Positions 1 through 6,032 of a DNA stretch of 8,691 nucleotides are shown here, in pieces (positions within the stretch are counted from its first letter, which is position 1; the number at the start of each line of letters is the position of its first letter). The position numbers and the translations under genes were made by a program. The notes beneath the pieces were generated by a model, which had not been told where the DNA came from, did no database searches, and saw only the letters and a list, made by a program, of their open reading frames with translations. This DNA is from Oscillospiraceae bacterium. Its GTDB lineage: Bacteria; Bacillota; Clostridia; Oscillospirales; Oscillospiraceae. Where the stretch lies: contig JAISKY010000060.1 of assembly GCA_031260745.1 (NCBI GenBank), positions 1 to 8,691 on the forward strand, in the 5' to 3' direction.

Positions 1-12
1 TATGTATTTCAT
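1..12 (-). CDS. 5' end (4 codons) of an unidentified leftward gene
   Basis: On the minus strand an ATG at 12..10 is followed by codons for K, Y and I before the window ends. A GAGG Shine-Dalgarno lies at 24..21, eight bases upstream, which is ideal spacing. A candidate promoter lies further upstream at 150-178. The product cannot be identified from four residues. In Bacillus subtilis the gene after ylyB (the rluD counterpart) is pyrR, but MKYI does not resemble the PyrR start I remember, so I assign no function. Confidence 0.5.
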
Positions 13-380
13 ATTATTATCCTCGCATTATGAATTTTTTCGGAGATAAAATCCGTTTTGCTGAAAAGTAACACAAAATCCGCAATTTTGTTATTCAACA
101 TTTTTTGACTAATTCAAGCTAAATATTCCCGAATTATTCTTTATTACCCATTATATCACAATTTTGCTAATAAGACAATTATAAAACGACACGTTTTTTG
201 ATTTTCGTTAAGATTTACAATCCTTATGGCTTCGATTATGTATTGATTTGTATTAATAATATAGAAATCAACCGTTGAAAAAGTCAGATAAATAACGCGT
301 TTGCCGGATTTGTCACGCGATTTACTGTTAGACGGTTAATATATCCAAAAAGCGCGCTTTTGTACAAACTACACAAATTA
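13..380. other. AT-rich intergenic region, no gene seen
   Basis: This stretch is clearly more AT-rich than the coding DNA to its right. I see no coding region on either strand. It holds the candidate minus-strand promoter at 150-178 and what would be a leader of about 130 bases for the left-edge gene. A perfect 14-base palindrome (AAAAGCGCGCTTTT) lies at 348-361, just past the rluD terminator. I recognise no riboswitch or structured RNA in the leader. Confidence 0.6.
150..178 (-). promoter_or_regulatory. candidate sigma-A type promoter for the left-edge gene
   Basis: Read on the minus strand there is TTGTCT (-35, four of six matches to TTGACA) at 178..173, a 17-base spacer, and a perfect TATAAT (-10) at 155..150. 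Transcription would start near 143, giving a leader of about 130 bases before the ATG at 12. The perfect -10, the spacing and the position after the rluD terminator support it. AT-rich DNA produces such matches by chance, so it remains a candidate. Confidence 0.45.
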
Positions 381-413
381 CGCCCGCCCTCGCCGGTTAG
401 CGGAGGGCGGGCG
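381..413 (-). terminator. intrinsic terminator after rluD
   Basis: A perfect 11-bp G/C-rich stem (CGCCCGCCCTC at 381-391 paired with GAGGGCGGGCG at 403-413) encloses an 11-base loop and begins 17 bases past the rluD stop codon. On the minus strand the stem is followed by TAATTTGTGTAGTTTG, which is T-rich but interrupted. It probably ends the ileS-lspA-rluD transcript. The plus-strand side (TTTACCTAGTTT) is also weakly T-rich, so it could work in both directions. Confidence 0.65.
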
Positions 414-429
414 TTTACCTAGTTTAGAG

Positions 430-1428
430 TTAATCTTCCAGCTTTTTCAGTACGCTTTCAAAATAATCAGGGAGCGGAGCGGAGAAACTCATCGCCTCGC
501 CGGAGCGCGGGTGTATTAGTCTAAGCTCACGCGCGTGCAAACACTGACCCTCAAGTCCAAACTGATTCTTCGCGGAACCGTACAGAGCATCGCCGACCAC
601 CGGATGCCCTAACGCCGCTAAGTGTACTCTAATTTGGTGAGTTCGTCCGGTTTCGAGTTTGCACCTCAAGTGAGAGTAACCCTTGTATCTTGCGATTAGC
701 TCCCAATGAGTAACTGCGTTACGACCTCCGCTTTTGACTACGGCCATTTTTTTGCGGTCACGCGGATTACGTCCGACGGGCATATCAATAACCCCGGACA
801 AGTCCTTGAACGAGCCTATAATCACCGTTTCATAGGTTCGCGACAGCGACCGCTCCGCAAGTTGTGAGCTTAGCGAGCGGTGAGCGTTATCGTTTTTCGC
901 CGCGACTAATAAGCCCGACGTATCCTTGTCGATTCGGTGTACGATTCCGGGGCGAACTATGACGCTCCCCCCATGTCCCCCCTCAGAGAGGGGGGCGCTC
1001 CCCCCATGTCCCCCCTCGGAGAGGGGGGCGTTATCATCTTTCCCCCCTCTTTGAGGGGGGGTAGGGGGGGAGTAACCCGACAGCGAACTTCCGCAATGAA
1101 ACATCAGCGCGTTAACCAGCGTACCGGAGTAATGCCCCGGCGCGGGGTGAACCACCATACCCTTTGGCTTGTCAATTACAATTATATCGTCGTCCTCGTA
1201 AACGATAGCGAGCGATATGTTTTCGGGCTGAACGTCCGCCGCAATAGGCTCGACCTCCGAGCAGTCAATCAAATCGCCGGACTTTACCTTGTATGAACTG
1301 CGCTCCGCGCGGTTGTTTACCGTTACCGCTCCCGCGGAGATTAGACGCTCCGCCGCGCTGCGGCTTCCGGCGTACTCGGACAGAAACGCGTCTAAGCGTA
1401 CGCCGCCGTTCTCTGCTGTTATTTTCAA
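430..1428 (-). CDS. rluD: RluD/RluA-family 23S rRNA pseudouridine synthase with in-frame insertion
   Basis: The protein (332 aa) converts uridine to pseudouridine in RNA; its family mostly modifies 23S rRNA, and the Bacillus subtilis counterpart beside lspA is ylyB. Residues 1-60 form an S4 RNA-binding domain. The catalytic domain follows: the first motif is IDKPKGMVVHPAPGH (85-99), and the signature PGIVHRIDKDTSG (160-172) carries the expected catalytic Asp167. RTHQIRVH, typical of the family, is near the C-terminus. The start is TTG at 1428, with GGAG five bases upstream; no better in-frame start is seen. Residues about 119-155 are a Gly/Pro/Ser-rich insert encoded by G/C-rich palindromic repeats, just before the catalytic motif. 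Without it the length matches the usual 300 or so residues. The frame is intact and all motifs are kept, so it is probably active. The exact target uridine is inferred from family only. Confidence 0.95.
   Translation of the reverse strand: MKITAENGGVRLDAFLSEYAGSRSAAERLISAGAVTVNNRAERSSYKVKSGDLIDCSEVEPIAADVQPENISLAIVYEDDDIIVIDKPKGMVVHPAPGHYSGTLVNALMFHCGSSLSGYSPPTPPQRGGKDDNAPLSEGGHGGSAPLSEGGHGGSVIVRPGIVHRIDKDTSGLLVAAKNDNAHRSLSSQLAERSLSRTYETVIIGSFKDLSGVIDMPVGRNPRDRKKMAVVKSGGRNAVTHWELIARYKGYSHLRCKLETGRTHQIRVHLAALGHPVVGDALYGSAKNQFGLEGQCLHARELRLIHPRSGEAMSFSAPLPDYFESVLKKLED
964..1072. repeat. palindromic G/C-rich repeat cluster inside rluD
   Basis: Two 33-bp direct copies lie at 964-996 and 997-1029 and differ at one base (A985 versus G1018). 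Each holds CCCCCCTC and GAGGGGGG arms around a short loop, plus a further C-run. A third unit at 1041-1072 has the same parts in inverted order: CCCCCCTC (1042-1049), TTT loop, GAGGGGGG (1053-1060), then GTA and another G-run ending GAG. In rluD sense the units encode SPPTPPQRGG and then twice APLSEGGHGGS, without a stop or frameshift. The hairpin with a three-base loop and trailing arm copy resembles the intergenic element at 8152-8191. This looks like a mobile or amplifying interspersed repeat that landed in a gene. The family name is not known to me. Confidence 0.8.
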
Positions 1429-1450
1429 TTTTTCTCCGTTTTTTGTATTT

Positions 1451-1480
1451 GGGCGAGCGGACGCTTATTGTCCGCCCCTA
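1451..1480 (-). repeat. GTAGGGG-type hairpin repeat between lspA and rluD
   Basis: On the minus strand the spacer begins TGTAGGGGCGGAC and folds: GCGGAC and GTCCGC (plus 1457-1462 and 1470-1475) make a perfect 6-bp stem around a 7-base loop, and outer GGG and CCC runs (1476-1478 and 1451-1453) can extend it past a small bulge. The lspA stop codon TAG is formed by its edge. A related layout (GTAGGGG, inverted repeat with GACCC) occurs at 4743-4770. The start matches a short hairpin repeat I have seen scattered in many bacterial genomes. Its run of T afterwards is weak, so I do not call it a terminator. Confidence 0.5.
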
Positions 1481-1963
1481 CATTGTATTTTCCTGAATAT
1501 TGTTAACGCCGCGCTCGCTGCGCAATATCCAGACCGCGAATAGTACCGTTCCGACCGTCAGGCTTATGTCCGCGATATTGAATATCGCGAACCGGACAAA
1601 CAGGAACTCAAACATATCCACGACATAGCCGTTTTGTACGCGGTCAATCACGTTGCCAAGCGCGCCCGCTAAAATCAGCGCAAGCGCGGCGTTGAACAGA
1701 TTCGACTTGTATTTGTTGTAAAACAGGAAGAATATTATAACCGCGCATACCGCTATCGCGATACCCGTAACGACTACCATCGCGGTCGGAGAATCGTCAA
1801 ACATACTGAACGAAACTCCGGTATTCTGAACATACGTAATCGCGATTACGCCCGGTATAAGCTCAAAACTTCCGCCTACGGACATATTACCGCTGACAAG
1901 ATATTTTACCAGTTTATCTGCGCCTACGACCGCAAGCGACAAAATAAGCCACAGAAAACTCAT
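1478..1963 (-). CDS. lspA: lipoprotein signal peptidase (signal peptidase II)
   Basis: LspA (161 aa) is an integral membrane aspartyl protease that cuts the signal peptide from diacylglyceryl-modified prolipoproteins. Several hydrophobic segments are evident, about residues 2-23, 60-82, 89-106 and 125-147, fitting the four-helix family fold. Conserved motifs are present: ADK near Asp16, VQNTGVSFS (45-53), GNVIDR (103-108), VVDM with Asp116, and FNIAD with Asp132. Asp116 and Asp132 align with the catalytic pair. The usual Ala in NTGxAFS is Ser here. The start is ATG at 1963, which shares ATGA with the ileS stop codon; a longer frame upstream lies within ileS and its first 28 residues look non-LspA. 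GAGG lies ten bases upstream, within a hairpin. Overlap suggests translational coupling to ileS. Confidence 0.96.
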   Translation of the reverse strand: MSFLWLILSLAVVGADKLVKYLVSGNMSVGGSFELIPGVIAITYVQNTGVSFSMFDDSPTAMVVVTGIAIAVCAVIIFFLFYNKYKSNLFNAALALILAGALGNVIDRVQNGYVVDMFEFLFVRFAIFNIADISLTVGTVLFAVWILRSERGVNNIQENTM

Positions 1964-4683
1964 TCGCCGAGTTCCTCGGCGCAACGCGGACAAAGTTCCG
2001 CGTGACGACGACCAATTTCGTCGCTGTGAGTCCAGCAACGCGGGCATTTCGGAGCTTCGGACACTTTTACTGCTACCTCGGACGCGATTGTCACCTTGCT
2101 GACGTTCAGCAAAAGTTTAAGCTCGTCCACGGAGAATCCGCACTCCGGCACGGTTAATTCCGCGTCAAGCGATTTCCCTATTTTGTCGTCGGCGCGAACT
2201 TCCTCAAGAGTTTTTAATACGCGTTCGCGAACCTCAAAGAATTTATCCCATCTGTCAAAGTCAACCGTAAGTTTTTCGTCGTATTCCGGCAGTAAATTCA
2301 GCATAACGCTTTCAACATTGTCGGAGCTTCTATGCGGCATTTCAGTCCAAATTTCCTCGGTCGTAAACGCCAGCAACGGCGACAACATTCTGACAATCGC
2401 GTCGAGAATCGTCCAAATCGCGGTCTGAGCGCTCTTACGACGATGACCGCTTTCGCAGTATAAAACGTCTTTCAACACGTCAAGGTAGAAGTTAGACATA
2501 TCCACGACGCAGAAATTGTGAATCGAGTGGTAAACCACGTGGAACTCGTACTTCTCGTAGGCTTTCAAAACTCTGCCAATAAGCGCGTTCAGCTTCGCTA
2601 ACGCCCATTGGTCGTGTTCGGTAAGCTCGGCGAACGGCAGAGCCTCGTCGGGGTTAAATCCGTTCAAATTACCCAAAATATATCTCGCGGTGTTGCGGAT
2701 TTTCAAATACGAGCCGCTAAGCTGCTTGAAAAGCTCCAGCGAAACTTTTACGTCCGAGCGGTAATCAATACTCGCAACCCACAGTCTTATAATATCAGCG
2801 CCGTATTGGTTAATAATGTCGGCGGGGTCGATTACGTTGCCGAGACTTTTGTGCATTGACCGACCGTTTCCGTCAAGAATCCAGCCGTTAGTCAGCACGG
2901 ATTCATACGGAGCTTTACCGCGAATCGCAACGGAGGTCAACAACGAGCTTTGGAACCAACCGCGGTATTGGTCGCCGCCCTCAATATACATACTCGTACT
3001 CTTTGTGTCGGGGTCAAGCTGCTCAAAGTCGGCGGAAAACCAACTGGAACCGCTGTCGAACCAACAATCAAGCGTATCTTTCTCACGCGTGAACTTAGGC
3101 GGAACGCTCTCCGCGGGAGGATTACCGCAATGCGGACAGCGAAAACCCGATGGCAAAAGCTCGTTTTCCTCGTACCACACGTTGGAGCCGTATTCGGCGA
3201 ACGCCTTAGACACAATATCAATCGTTTCGGGAGTGCAAATCGGCTTGCCGCAATCCTCGCAGTAGAATACGGGAATCGGAAGTCCCCAATGCCGCTGACG
3301 CGAGATACACCAGTCGGAGCGTTCGCGAATCATCGCGGTCATACGGTCCTGTCCCCAGTCGTTCAGCCACTCCACGTCATTGCAGGCAGCTACCGCCGCG
3401 TCCTTAATCGCGTCAACGGAGCAAAACCATTGCTCCGTAGCGCGGAACAGTATCGGCTCTCCGCACCGCCAGCAGTGCGGATATTGGTGCGTTATCTTTT
3501 TAGCCGCGACAAGCGCGCCGGTTTCCGACAAATGCTCAACTATAACTTGGTTGGCTTTCGAGTAATGATTACCCGCGAAAATGCCCGCTTCGTCGGTCAT
3601 AATTCCGCGTCCGTCAACGGGAACAATCGGAGTAATTCCGTACTTGCGGCAGACTACAAAGTCGTCCATTCCGTGTCCGGGAGCGGTATGAACGCAACCT
3701 GTACCGGCTTCAGTCGTGACGTGTTCGCCCAATAAAATCAGGCTGTCGCGGTCAAAGAACGGGTGCTTCGCGGTCATACGGTCAAATTCCGCGCCTTTGA
3801 TAGTCGCGAGCGTTTTTACAAACTCGACACCGGCGTCTTTTGAAAACGCCGCCGAAAGCTCCTTAGCGACAATGTAAACGTCGCCGGAGGCGGTTTGCTC
3901 CAAGTTGTACTCAAACTCCGGGTTAAGGCTAATCGCCAAGTTTCCCGGCAATGTCCACGGAGTAGTCGTCCAGATTACGAAGTAAATATTATCGCCGTAC
4001 TTTGCAAGTTTGCCTTTATCGTCAGTAACCTTGAACTTAACATATATTGACGTGCAATCGTCCTGTTGGTATTCGATTTCGGCTTCCGCAAGCGACGTTT
4101 CATCGTGAGCGCACCAATACACGGGCTTCAACCCTTTGTAGATATACCCGCGCTTGAACATCTCGCCGAATACCTGAACCTCTTTTGCCTCGAAACTTGG
4201 TTTCATAGTCAGATACGGCTCGTCCCAATCGCCCATAACGCCGAGCCGCTTAAAGCCCTCCGCCTGAATGTTGACGTAGTTTTCCGCGAACTTATGACAC
4301 GCGCTTCGGAATTCCGAGATACTCATTTTTTTGCGGTCGAGTTTCTTCTGCTTGATTATCGCGCTTTCAATCGGCATACCGTGGTTATCCCAACCGGGAG
4401 TATACGGAGCCTGAAATCCGGTGACATTCTTATACCGTACGATAAAATCCTTAATCAGTTTATTAAGCGCGTGACCCATGTGAATCGCGCCGTTAGAGAA
4501 CGGAGGACCGTCGTGAAGTACGAACCTGGGTCTGCCTTTTCCGTTTTCGACCACCTTTTTGTACAGTCCGGACTTTTGCCAAGCCTCCAGCATCGGCGGT
4601 TCGCGCTTAGGCAAACCCGCCCGCATCGGAAATTCCGTTTTGGGCAGATTCAGTGTTTCGTTATAATCGCGGGTAGTTTCCAT
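1960..4683 (-). CDS. ileS: isoleucyl-tRNA synthetase
   Basis: IleRS (907 aa) charges tRNA-Ile in the cytoplasm and hydrolyses mischarged valine. The class I HIGH motif is HMGH at 68-71 within NGAIHMGHALNK. The CP1 editing domain shows TTTPWTLPGNLA (from 239) and HTAPGHGMDDF (332-342). Cysteine pairs in YCEDC and RCPHC suggest zinc sites in the inserted region. The second signature reads SMHKSLGN (609-616) in place of KMSKSLGN. An anticodon-binding helical domain follows, and the C-terminal zinc finger has Cys880, Cys883, Cys898 and Cys901. The start is ATG at 4683, with GAGG eight bases upstream; an in-frame TTG at 4689 would be only two bases from that GAGG. Length is normal. The gene starts about 150 bases past divIVA and overlaps lspA by four bases. 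I find no T-box leader. Confidence 0.98.
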   Translation of the reverse strand: METTRDYNETLNLPKTEFPMRAGLPKREPPMLEAWQKSGLYKKVVENGKGRPRFVLHDGPPFSNGAIHMGHALNKLIKDFIVRYKNVTGFQAPYTPGWDNHGMPIESAIIKQKKLDRKKMSISEFRSACHKFAENYVNIQAEGFKRLGVMGDWDEPYLTMKPSFEAKEVQVFGEMFKRGYIYKGLKPVYWCAHDETSLAEAEIEYQQDDCTSIYVKFKVTDDKGKLAKYGDNIYFVIWTTTPWTLPGNLAISLNPEFEYNLEQTASGDVYIVAKELSAAFSKDAGVEFVKTLATIKGAEFDRMTAKHPFFDRDSLILLGEHVTTEAGTGCVHTAPGHGMDDFVVCRKYGITPIVPVDGRGIMTDEAGIFAGNHYSKANQVIVEHLSETGALVAAKKITHQYPHCWRCGEPILFRATEQWFCSVDAIKDAAVAACNDVEWLNDWGQDRMTAMIRERSDWCISRQRHWGLPIPVFYCEDCGKPICTPETIDIVSKAFAEYGSNVWYEENELLPSGFRCPHCGNPPAESVPPKFTREKDTLDCWFDSGSSWFSADFEQLDPDTKSTSMYIEGGDQYRGWFQSSLLTSVAIRGKAPYESVLTNGWILDGNGRSMHKSLGNVIDPADIINQYGADIIRLWVASIDYRSDVKVSLELFKQLSGSYLKIRNTARYILGNLNGFNPDEALPFAELTEHDQWALAKLNALIGRVLKAYEKYEFHVVYHSIHNFCVVDMSNFYLDVLKDVLYCESGHRRKSAQTAIWTILDAIVRMLSPLLAFTTEEIWTEMPHRSSDNVESVMLNLLPEYDEKLTVDFDRWDKFFEVRERVLKTLEEVRADDKIGKSLDAELTVPECGFSVDELKLLLNVSKVTIASEVAVKVSEAPKCPRCWTHSDEIGRRHAELCPRCAEELGE
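1965..1981 (-). promoter_or_regulatory. hairpin covering the lspA ribosome-binding site
   Basis: CGCCGAG (1965-1971) and CTCGGCG (1975-1981) form a perfect 7-bp stem with a three-base loop, ending two bases before the lspA ATG. On the minus strand the lspA Shine-Dalgarno GAGG (1977..1974) lies in its stem and loop. The sequence codes for the last residues of IleS (AEELGE). A ribosome finishing ileS would melt the hairpin, so it would favour coupled translation. The fold is visible; the regulatory role is inferred. Confidence 0.4.
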
Positions 4684-4739
4684 TTGCAAAACCTCATATT
4701 GATTGTTTAGTTAGTTTCCGCGTATCCGCGGTATTTTAT

Positions 4740-4776
4740 CCCGTAGGGGGTCACACTTCGGGCGACCCGCCGTGAT
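4740..4776. repeat. second GTAGGGG-type hairpin element, upstream of ileS
   Basis: CGTAGGGGGTC opens this element; GGGTC (4748-4752) pairs with GACCC (4764-4768) around an 11-base loop. It shares the GTAGGGG opening and the inverted-repeat layout with the element at 1451-1480, but sits in the opposite orientation. It lies in the spacer between divIVA and ileS and codes for nothing. That the two copies belong to one family is an inference from their similar layout. Confidence 0.4.
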
Positions 4777-4786
4777 TCACTTTGCG

Positions 4787-4813
4787 AAATAAGGCGGGGG
4801 AGAACTCCCCGCC
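4787..4813 (-). terminator. probable intrinsic terminator after divIVA
   Basis: GGCGGGG (4793-4799) and CCCCGCC (4807-4813) form a perfect 7-bp stem with a 7-base loop, 21 bases past the divIVA stop codon. On the minus strand the stem is followed by TTATTTCG, a short T-rich tract. It would separate division-gene transcription from ileS-lspA-rluD, at least in part. I found no strong promoter for ileS in the remaining 100 bases, so read-through may supply ileS. Confidence 0.55.
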
Positions 4814-4834
4814 GTTTGTTATTTTCAGGATTTG

Positions 4835-5473
4835 TTAATCTGTCTGCGATGATATATAAGTCTTAACGTCCGGTTCGGCAAGAACGACCGAATCCTGCGC
4901 GGCTAGTTGAGCTTCTTTCGCGGCTTCGCGTTTTTCCTGTTCCTCAATCTGCTTTTGAAGCGAAATGTTAATCGACTCCGCAAGCTCTTGCTGCTGAAGT
5001 TCCTGTACGCGCTCCTGCTTAAACGCAAGCGAATTAAGGTCGCCCAGGAACGTATGGAACTTCTCCAAAAGCAACTGAGCCGCGGAGGTAAACTCCGCAG
5101 TTTCACGCTTCGCGGTATCCAAACGATACTCCTGGTCGCGTATGTCAACTTTCAGAGCCTCGATATGCTCACGCGCAACGCGCTCCGCTTCGTCAATCAG
5201 CGCGTCGTGCTTCTGCTTCGCGTCCTCGGTAAGCTCCTGAGCCACTTTTTGAGCGGCAAACAGAGCCTGATGCATAGCTTCTTCCGTAGAGCGATATTCC
5301 TCTACTTTATCGGCTAAAGCCTTCATCTTATTTTTCAGCGTAGCGTTTTCTTTGTACAGCGAACTGTAGTCCTCTGCGACTACGCGAAAGAAATCGTCAA
5401 CGGACGCTTTATCATACCCACCGATAAACGATGTTTCAAATTCCTTACCCTTGACTTCCTGCGGCGTCAACAC
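4835..5473 (-). CDS. divIVA: DivIVA-family division/polarity scaffold protein
   Basis: DivIVA (212 aa) assembles on negatively curved membrane at septa and poles of Gram-positive bacteria and recruits partner proteins. The N-terminal lipid-binding domain is clear: LTPQEVKGKEFETSFIGGYD and then VDDFF (residues 2-29), with the exposed Phe16/Ile17 next to GGYD as in the family. From about residue 35 to 190 the protein is Glu/Lys/Ala/Gln-rich, contains no proline, and has strong coiled-coil character. The tail after 190 is short and looks disordered. The start is GTG at 5473, with GGAGG ten bases upstream. It follows sepF by 27 bases, so the two are surely cotranscribed. Bacillus subtilis has ylmG and ylmH between these two genes; here there is no room for either. 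Confidence 0.95.
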   Translation of the reverse strand: MLTPQEVKGKEFETSFIGGYDKASVDDFFRVVAEDYSSLYKENATLKNKMKALADKVEEYRSTEEAMHQALFAAQKVAQELTEDAKQKHDALIDEAERVAREHIEALKVDIRDQEYRLDTAKRETAEFTSAAQLLLEKFHTFLGDLNSLAFKQERVQELQQQELAESINISLQKQIEEQEKREAAKEAQLAAQDSVVLAEPDVKTYISSQTD

Positions 5474-5500
5474 TTAGGTTTGTCCTCCGGAGTATTCAAA

Positions 5501-5986
5501 TTAATAGTAATTACTATTGTTTTCCTCAAGCATCGTCATAAGCTCGTCGCCAACGAAATCAAGGTTATGCGGACCAAAGAGATAAACATTCATCGCGATT
5601 TTGCGAATAATGCTGCTGCGAGCGTACGCGACTCCGCTTAGGAAGTCCAAAAGCCGGCGAGCTTCTTTTTTGTCGATGTCCTCCAAGTTCAGAATAACCG
5701 AACGGTTATTGTTCAGGTCGTCGGCGATTTGCCTGGCTTCGCCGCCGTCATTGTAAGTACGCGGACGGTGCCACGACACTTTTACGCTGGTCTGAACCTG
5801 CATATCGACGACTCTCGTACGCGAGGAAGATTCATTACCGCGGGAACCGCGCGGTTGAGTTGTGCCGGCGGAATTCGGCTTTTCCGGTTTTGTTTCCGGA
5901 ATATTGACGTCAATATCCTCGTCGTCGCCGGTTTCACGCTCCAGTAGTATGTCCGTCCAAGAACGAATCGAGTCCATAAAGCCCAT
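5501..5986 (-). CDS. sepF: cell division protein SepF
   Basis: SepF (161 aa) is a cytoplasmic protein that tethers FtsZ filaments to the membrane and helps shape the division septum. Residues 1-16 (MGFMDSIRSWTDILLE) form the expected amphipathic membrane-binding helix. An acidic, then Pro/Ser/Arg-rich, disordered linker spans about 17-65. The SepF core covers 67-147, with HRPRTYND, EARQIADDLNNNRSVILNLEDID, RRLLDFLSG and NVYLFGP as recognisable family blocks. The Gly-Gly usually found between FLSG and the last strands is Ser124-Ser125 here. The start is ATG at 5986, with a loose GGGGTG/AAGGG ribosome site; Met4 is a possible alternative. It lies 46 bases after yggS and 27 before divIVA. Recognition rests on the core and gene order. 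Confidence 0.95.
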   Translation of the reverse strand: MGFMDSIRSWTDILLERETGDDEDIDVNIPETKPEKPNSAGTTQPRGSRGNESSSRTRVVDMQVQTSVKVSWHRPRTYNDGGEARQIADDLNNNRSVILNLEDIDKKEARRLLDFLSGVAYARSSIIRKIAMNVYLFGPHNLDFVGDELMTMLEENNSNYY

Positions 5987-6032
5987 TACCCTTCACCCCA
6001 ACAAAATTATAATACAAAATAAAAATTTATTT

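Noticed and set aside
348..361. 14-base palindrome AAAAGCGCGCTTTT as a second terminator
   Set aside because: The stem is too short once a loop is allowed, and the stronger 11-bp hairpin at 381-413 already explains termination.
964..1072. CRISPR array or tRNA-like structure in the repeat cluster
   Set aside because: There are only two direct 33-bp units with no spacers between them, and they are part of a continuous protein-coding frame.
937..1296. Plus-strand open frame with repeated PPMSPL.EGG peptides
   Set aside because: It is the antisense of rluD. The repeated peptide comes from the palindromic repeat, and there is no family similarity.
1964..2047. Longer LspA start at 2047
   Set aside because: The extra 28 residues are Arg/Ser-rich, derive from the ileS 3' end in another frame, and precede the normal membrane start MSFLWLILS.
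2950..3735. Long plus-strand open frame opposite ileS
   Set aside because: Its sequence has no domain character, and it lies wholly antisense to a clearly coding gene.
4690..4834. T-box leader for ileS
   Set aside because: TACCGCGG occurs on the minus strand and recalls the end of the T-box sequence, but the preceding AGGGTGG is absent, the spacer is too short for stem I and the specifier loop, and no antiterminator partner is seen.
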